DNA of 64,000 nt from Panulirus ornatus (lineage: Eukaryota > Arthropoda > Malacostraca > Decapoda > Palinuridae). Below are positions 60,534 to 64,000 of the stretch, piece after piece (within the stretch, counting starts at the first letter, position 1; each line of letters begins with the position of its first letter). The translations under genes were made by a program, and so were the position numbers. The stretch lies in NCBI RefSeq assembly GCF_036320965.1, contig NC_092276.1, positions 7,752,156-7,816,155 of the forward strand, given 5' to 3'. The notes beneath the pieces were generated by a model. That model was not told the origin of the DNA and did not search any database. It worked only from the letters and a program-made list of their open reading frames with translations.

Positions 60534-60769
60534 CCCTGGGGATAGGGGAGAAAGAATACTTCCCACGTATTCCCTGCGTGTCGTAAAAGGCGACTAAAAG
60601 GGGAGGGAGCGGGGGGCTGGAAATCCTCCCCTCCCATTTTTGATTTTCCAAATGAAGGAACAGAGAAGGGGGCAAGTGAGGGTATTCCCTCAAAGGCTCA
60701 GTCCTCTGTTCTTGACGCTACCTCGCTAACGCGGGAAATGGCGAATAGTATGAAGAAAAATAAAAAAAT
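60532..60769 (+). mobile_element. S element copy S6
   Basis: Full-length: GTCCCTGGGGATAGGGGAG start, GTCGTAAAAGGCGACTAAAA, a shortened central T-run (CCCATTTTTGATTTTCC), stem-loop (CTACCTCGCTAACGCGGGAA) and GAATAGTATGAAGAAAAATA tail. (TA)n on both sides. Confidence 0.9.
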
Positions 60770-60776
60770 ATATATA

Positions 60777-60854
<78 letters not shown>
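60770..60854. repeat. (TA)n microsatellite T14
   Basis: TATATAAATAA then about 37 TA units between S6 and the A31 tail. Confidence 0.95.
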
Positions 60855-60857
<3 letters not shown>

Positions 60858-63022
60858 TTTTATACTTTGTCGCTGTCTCCCGCGTTTGCGAGGTAGCGCA
60901 AGGAAACAGATGAAAGAAATGGCCCAACCCCCCGCATATACATGTATATACATACGTCCACACACGTAAATATACATACCTACACAGCTTTCCATGGTTT
61001 ACCCCAGACGCTTCACATGCCTTGATTCAATCCACTGACAGCACGTCAACCCCGGTATACCACATCGCTCCAATTCACTCTATTCCTTGCCCTCCTTTCA
61101 CCCTCCTGCATGTTCAGGCCCCGATCACACAAAATCTTTTTCACTCCATCTTTCCACCTCCAATTTGGTCTCCCTCTTCTCCTTGCTCCCTCCACCTCCG
61201 ACACATATATCCTCTTGGTCAATCTTTCCTCACTCATCCTCTCCATGTGCCCAAACCACTTCAAAACACCCTCTTCTGCTCTCTCAACCACGCTCTTTTT
61301 ATTTCCACACATCTCTCTTACCCTTACGTTACTCACTCGATCAAACCACCTCACACCACACATTGTCCTCAAACATCTCATTTCCAGCACATCCATCCTC
61401 CTGCGCACAACTCTATCCATAGCCCACGCCTCGCAACCATACAACATTGTTGGAACCACTATTCCTTCAAACATACCCATTTTTGCTTTCCGAGATAATG
61501 TTCTCGACTTCCACACATTCTTCAAGGCCCCCAGAATTTTCGCCCCCTCCCCCACCCTATGATCCACTTCCGCTTCCATGGTTCCATCCGCTGCCAGATC
61601 CACTCCCAGATATCTAAAACACTTCACTTCCTCCAGTTTTTCTCCATTCAAACTCACCTCCCAATTGACTTGACCCTCAACCCTACTGTACCTAATAACC
61701 TTGCTCTTATTCACATTTACTCTTAACTTTCTTCTTCCACACACTTTACCAAACTCAGTCACCAGCTTCTGCAGTTTCTCACATGAATCAGCCACCAGCG
61801 CTGTATCATCAGCGAACAACAACTGACTCACTTCCCAAGCTCTCTCATCCCCAACAGACTTCATACTTGCCCCTCTTTCCAAAACTCTTGCATTTACCTC
61901 CCTAACAACCCCATCCATAAACAAATTAAACAACCATGGAGACATCACACACCCCTGCCGCAAACCTACATTCACTGAGAACCAATCACTTTCCTCTCTT
62001 CCTACACGTACACATGCCTTACATCCTCGATAAAAACTTTTCACTGCTTCTAGCAACTTTCCTCCCACACCATATATTCTTAATACCTTCCACAGAGCAT
62101 CTCTATCAACTCTATCATATGCCTTCTCCAGATCCATAAATGCTACATACAAATCCATTTGCTTTTCTAAGTATTTCTCACATACATTCTTCAAAGCAAA
62201 CACCTGATCCACACATCCTCTACCACTTCTGAAACCACACTGCTCTTCCCCAATCTGATGCTCTGTACATGCCTTCACCCTCTCAATCAATACCCTCCCA
62301 TATAATTTACCAGGAATACTCAACAAACTTATACCTCTGTAATTTGAGCACTCACTCTTATCCCCTTTGCCTTTGTACAATAGCACTATGCACGCACTCC
62401 GCCAATCCTCAGGCACCTCACCATGAGTCATACATACATTAAATAACCTTACCAACCAGTCAACAATACAGTCACCCCCTTTTTTAATAAATTCCACTGC
62501 AATACCATCCAAACCTGCTGCCTTGCCGGCTTTCATCTTTCGCAAAGCTTTCACTACCTCTTCTCTGTTTACCAAATCATTTTCCCTAACCCTCTCACTT
62601 TGCACACCACCTCGACCAAAACACCCTATATCTGCCACTCTATCATCAAACACATTCAACAAACCTTCAAAATACTCACTCCATCTCCTTCTCACATCAT
62701 CACTACTTGTTATCACCTCCCCATTTGCGCCCTTCACTGAAGTTCCCATTTGCTCCTTTGCTTACGCACTTTATTACCTCCTTCCAGAACATCTTTTTAT
62801 TATCCCTAAAATTTAATGATACTCTCTCACCCCAACTCTCATTTGCCCTTTTTTTCACCTCTTGTACCTTTCTCTTGACCTCCTTGTCTCTTTCTTTATA
62901 CATCTCCCACTCAATTGCATTTTTTCCCCTGCAAAAATCGTCCAAATGCCTCTTTCTTCTCTTCCACTAATACCTTACTTCTTCACCCACCACTCACTAC
63001 CCTTTCTAATCAACCACCTCCC
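60855..63022 (-). mobile_element. RTE-A copy A31, linker to tail, intact RT frame, short 3'UTR
   Basis: From 63022 down: the linker with small deletions (frame lost near 62750-62780), then an uninterrupted RT plus C-terminal frame, short 3'UTR, stem-loop and tail next to (TA)n. The endonuclease is missing. It is the best-preserved polymerase in the window. Confidence 0.92.
61046..62749 (-). CDS. RTE-A reverse transcriptase, intact 567-residue frame (5'-truncated ORF)
   Basis: Encodes the polymerase that copies element RNA at the nicked target. Order: RRRWSEYFEGLLNVFDDRV (residues ~20-40), GKAAGLDGIAVEFIKKGGDC (~75-95), EVPEDWRSACIVLLYKGKGD (~110-130), NYRGISLLSIPGKLYGRVLI (~135-155), EEQCGFRSGRGCVDQVFALK (~165-185), YVAFMDLEKAYDRVDRDALW (~195-215, catalytic Asp), VGLRQGCVMSPWLFNLFMDG (~250-270), QLLFADDTALVADS (~300-315, catalytic Asp pair), RVNVNKSKVIRYSRVEGQVN (~330-350). 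The C-terminal domain has LYGCEAWAMD, CGVRWFDRVSN, LKWFGHMERM and GRPNWRWKDGVKK, typical of RTE-type elements. The first Met is internal: a frameshift just upstream cuts it off from linker and endonuclease, so it cannot act alone as a full RTE protein. Confidence 0.88.
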   Translation of the reverse strand: MGTSVKGANGEVITSSDDVRRRWSEYFEGLLNVFDDRVADIGCFGRGGVQSERVRENDLVNREEVVKALRKMKAGKAAGLDGIAVEFIKKGGDCIVDWLVRLFNVCMTHGEVPEDWRSACIVLLYKGKGDKSECSNYRGISLLSIPGKLYGRVLIERVKACTEHQIGEEQCGFRSGRGCVDQVFALKNVCEKYLEKQMDLYVAFMDLEKAYDRVDRDALWKVLRIYGVGGKLLEAVKSFYRGCKACVRVGREESDWFSVNVGLRQGCVMSPWLFNLFMDGVVREVNARVLERGASMKSVGDERAWEVSQLLFADDTALVADSCEKLQKLVTEFGKVCGRRKLRVNVNKSKVIRYSRVEGQVNWEVSLNGEKLEEVKCFRYLGVDLAADGTMEAEVDHRVGEGAKILGALKNVWKSRTLSRKAKMGMFEGIVVPTMLYGCEAWAMDRVVRRRMDVLEMRCLRTMCGVRWFDRVSNVRVREMCGNKKSVVERAEEGVLKWFGHMERMSEERLTKRIYVSEVEGARRRGRPNWRWKDGVKKILCDRGLNMQEGERRARNRVNWSDVVYRG

Positions 63023-63472
63023 ACTTTACACCACCTCGCCAAACACCTATATTGCCACCTATCATCAAACACATTCAACAACTCAAAATACCATCCATTC
63101 CTTCTCACATCATCATATTGTTATCACTCCATTTGCGCCCTTCCTGAGTTCCATTTGTCCTTTTGTCTTACGCACTTTATTTACCTCTTCCGAACATCTT
63201 TATTCTCCCTAAAATTTATGAGTACTCTCCATCACCAACTCTCATTGCTATTTCTCACCTTGGTACCCTTTCTCTGTACCCTGTCTCTTTTTGTATAAAT
63301 TAAAACTCAAAGTGGGGATTTTTCCTGCCAAAATCTCCAAATGCCTCTTCTCCTTTATAATCTCTTCTTCTCATCCCACCACAATACCCTTTCTAATCAA
63401 CCACTCCCCTTCTCATGCCACAGGGATATTTTCGCATCATCACTGATTCCCTAAATAATCCCATTCCATCCC
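63023..63472 (-). mobile_element. RTE-A copy A32, linker/RT-start fragment rich in 1-3 base deletions
   Basis: Repeats the region already present at 62600-63020 (CGACCAAAACACC, TATCATCAAACACATTCAAC, CATTTGCGCCCTTC, AGTTCCCATTTG equivalents) but with a small deletion about every 10-20 bases. No frame survives. Ends against (TA)n at 63473. Confidence 0.75.

Positions 63473-63545
<73 letters not shown>
63473..63545. repeat. (TA)n microsatellite T15
   Basis: About 35 TA units between A32 and A33. Confidence 0.95.
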
Positions 63546-63548
<3 letters not shown>

Positions 63549-63651
63549 CATACATGCACATATACAAACATTTACATATACAGACATATACATATATACA
63601 CATGGCACATATTTCTAATTGCTGCCTTTATCCATTCCCGTCGCCACCCCA
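63546..63651 (-). mobile_element. RTE-A long-3'UTR fragment A33
   Basis: Reversed long 3'UTR piece (GCCCATACATGCACATATAC, then GCTGCCTTTATCCATTCCCG and TCGCCACCCCACC) without stem-loop, tail or coding part. It joins A34 in the opposite orientation. Confidence 0.75.
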
Positions 63652-64000
63652 CCAATTACAGAGGTATAAGTTTGTTGAGTATTACTGGTAAATTATATAG
63701 GAGGGTGCTGATTGAGAGGGTGAAGGTATGTACAGAGCATCAGATTGGGGAAGAGCAGTGTGATTTCAGAAGTGGTAGAGGATGTGTGGATCAGGAGTTT
63801 GCTTTGAAGAATGTATGTGAGAAATACTTAGAAAAGCAAATGGATTTGTATGTAGCATTTATGGATCTGGAGAAGGCATATGATAGAGTTGATAGTGATG
63901 CTCTGTGAAGGTATTAAGAATATATGGTGTGGGAGGCAAGTTGTTAGAAGCACTGAAGAGTTTTTATCGAGGATGTAAGGCATGTGTATGTGTAGGAAGA
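63652..64000 (+). mobile_element. RTE-A copy A34, RT fragment running off the window
   Basis: Starts at NYRGISLLSITGKLYRRVLI and continues with EEQCDFRSGRGCVDQEFALK and DLEKAYDRVDSDAL. A 1-base deletion near 63907 breaks the frame. It continues beyond the window edge. Confidence 0.85.

Noticed and set aside
61110..61562. Recurrent ~150-codon frames starting [15 protein letters not shown], present antisense to every RTE-A C-terminus
   Set aside because: They are exact antisense shadows of the conserved polymerase C-terminus, kept open by the strand composition. No independent signal such as a start context or frame-specific conservation could be seen.

Overview
The window is a gene-poor, retrotransposon-saturated stretch of an invertebrate nuclear genome, most likely a decapod crustacean. 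The evidence is the very long (TA)n microsatellites, dozens of copies of one RTE-like non-LTR retrotransposon whose protein resembles the RTE-type polymerases common in decapod genomes, CR1-like fossils, and split host exons with canonical splice sites. There are no bacterial-type operons, rRNAs, tRNAs or CRISPR arrays. The species call is inference; the eukaryotic repeat content is seen directly.

The dominant component is one family, called RTE-A here: 34 fragments (A1 to A34) on both strands, from 54 bp solo 3' ends to two near-full-length copies (44069-47692 minus and 56989-60437 plus). Their combined layout is a 5'UTR, an APE-type endonuclease, a linker, a reverse transcriptase with an FADD motif, a Cys/Trp/Arg-rich C-terminal region, a 3'UTR that exists in a long and an internally deleted short form, a conserved terminal stem-loop, and an A-rich or AATA-type tail. 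A second family, S1 to S6 (about 240 bp), is made of the RTE-A 5'UTR joined to the RTE-A 3' end. It looks like a non-autonomous deletion derivative mobilised by RTE-A; one copy (24265-24509) sits inside an RTE-A reverse transcriptase with a clean 6 bp target duplication.

Layout: 1-6558 is a chain of RTE-A and S copies separated by (TA)n tracts. 6559-12860 holds an ancient RTE-A copy, the last exon of an unidentified plus-strand host gene (10162-10346) and a Tigger/pogo-like DNA transposon with terminal inverted repeats (11388-11965). 12862-18335 is three tandem plus-strand RTE-A copies. 19555-29670 is another RTE-A/S/(TA)n cluster, including a large inverted repeat near 26.3 kb. 29755-36005 holds older non-LTR elements: an RTE fossil, an RNase H-bearing I-like element and CR1-like fragments. 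36610-43910 carries two minus-strand host exons, probably the C-terminal part of a calcium-channel alpha-2/delta subunit, separated by a 7 kb intron full of fossils. 44069-47692 is a near-full-length RTE-A. 48150-53160 holds CR1 fossils and a second RTE family (RTE-B) broken by two RTE-A insertions. 53161-64000 is a third RTE-A/S/(TA)n cluster with the best reverse transcriptase reading frame (61046-62749).

The most notable points are the S element built from both ends of its presumed driver, the repeated insertion of RTE-A and S into (TA)n arrays in both orientations, and the two hairpins in the RTE-A 3' region. No copy here keeps an intact endonuclease plus reverse transcriptase, so mobility would need a master copy elsewhere.
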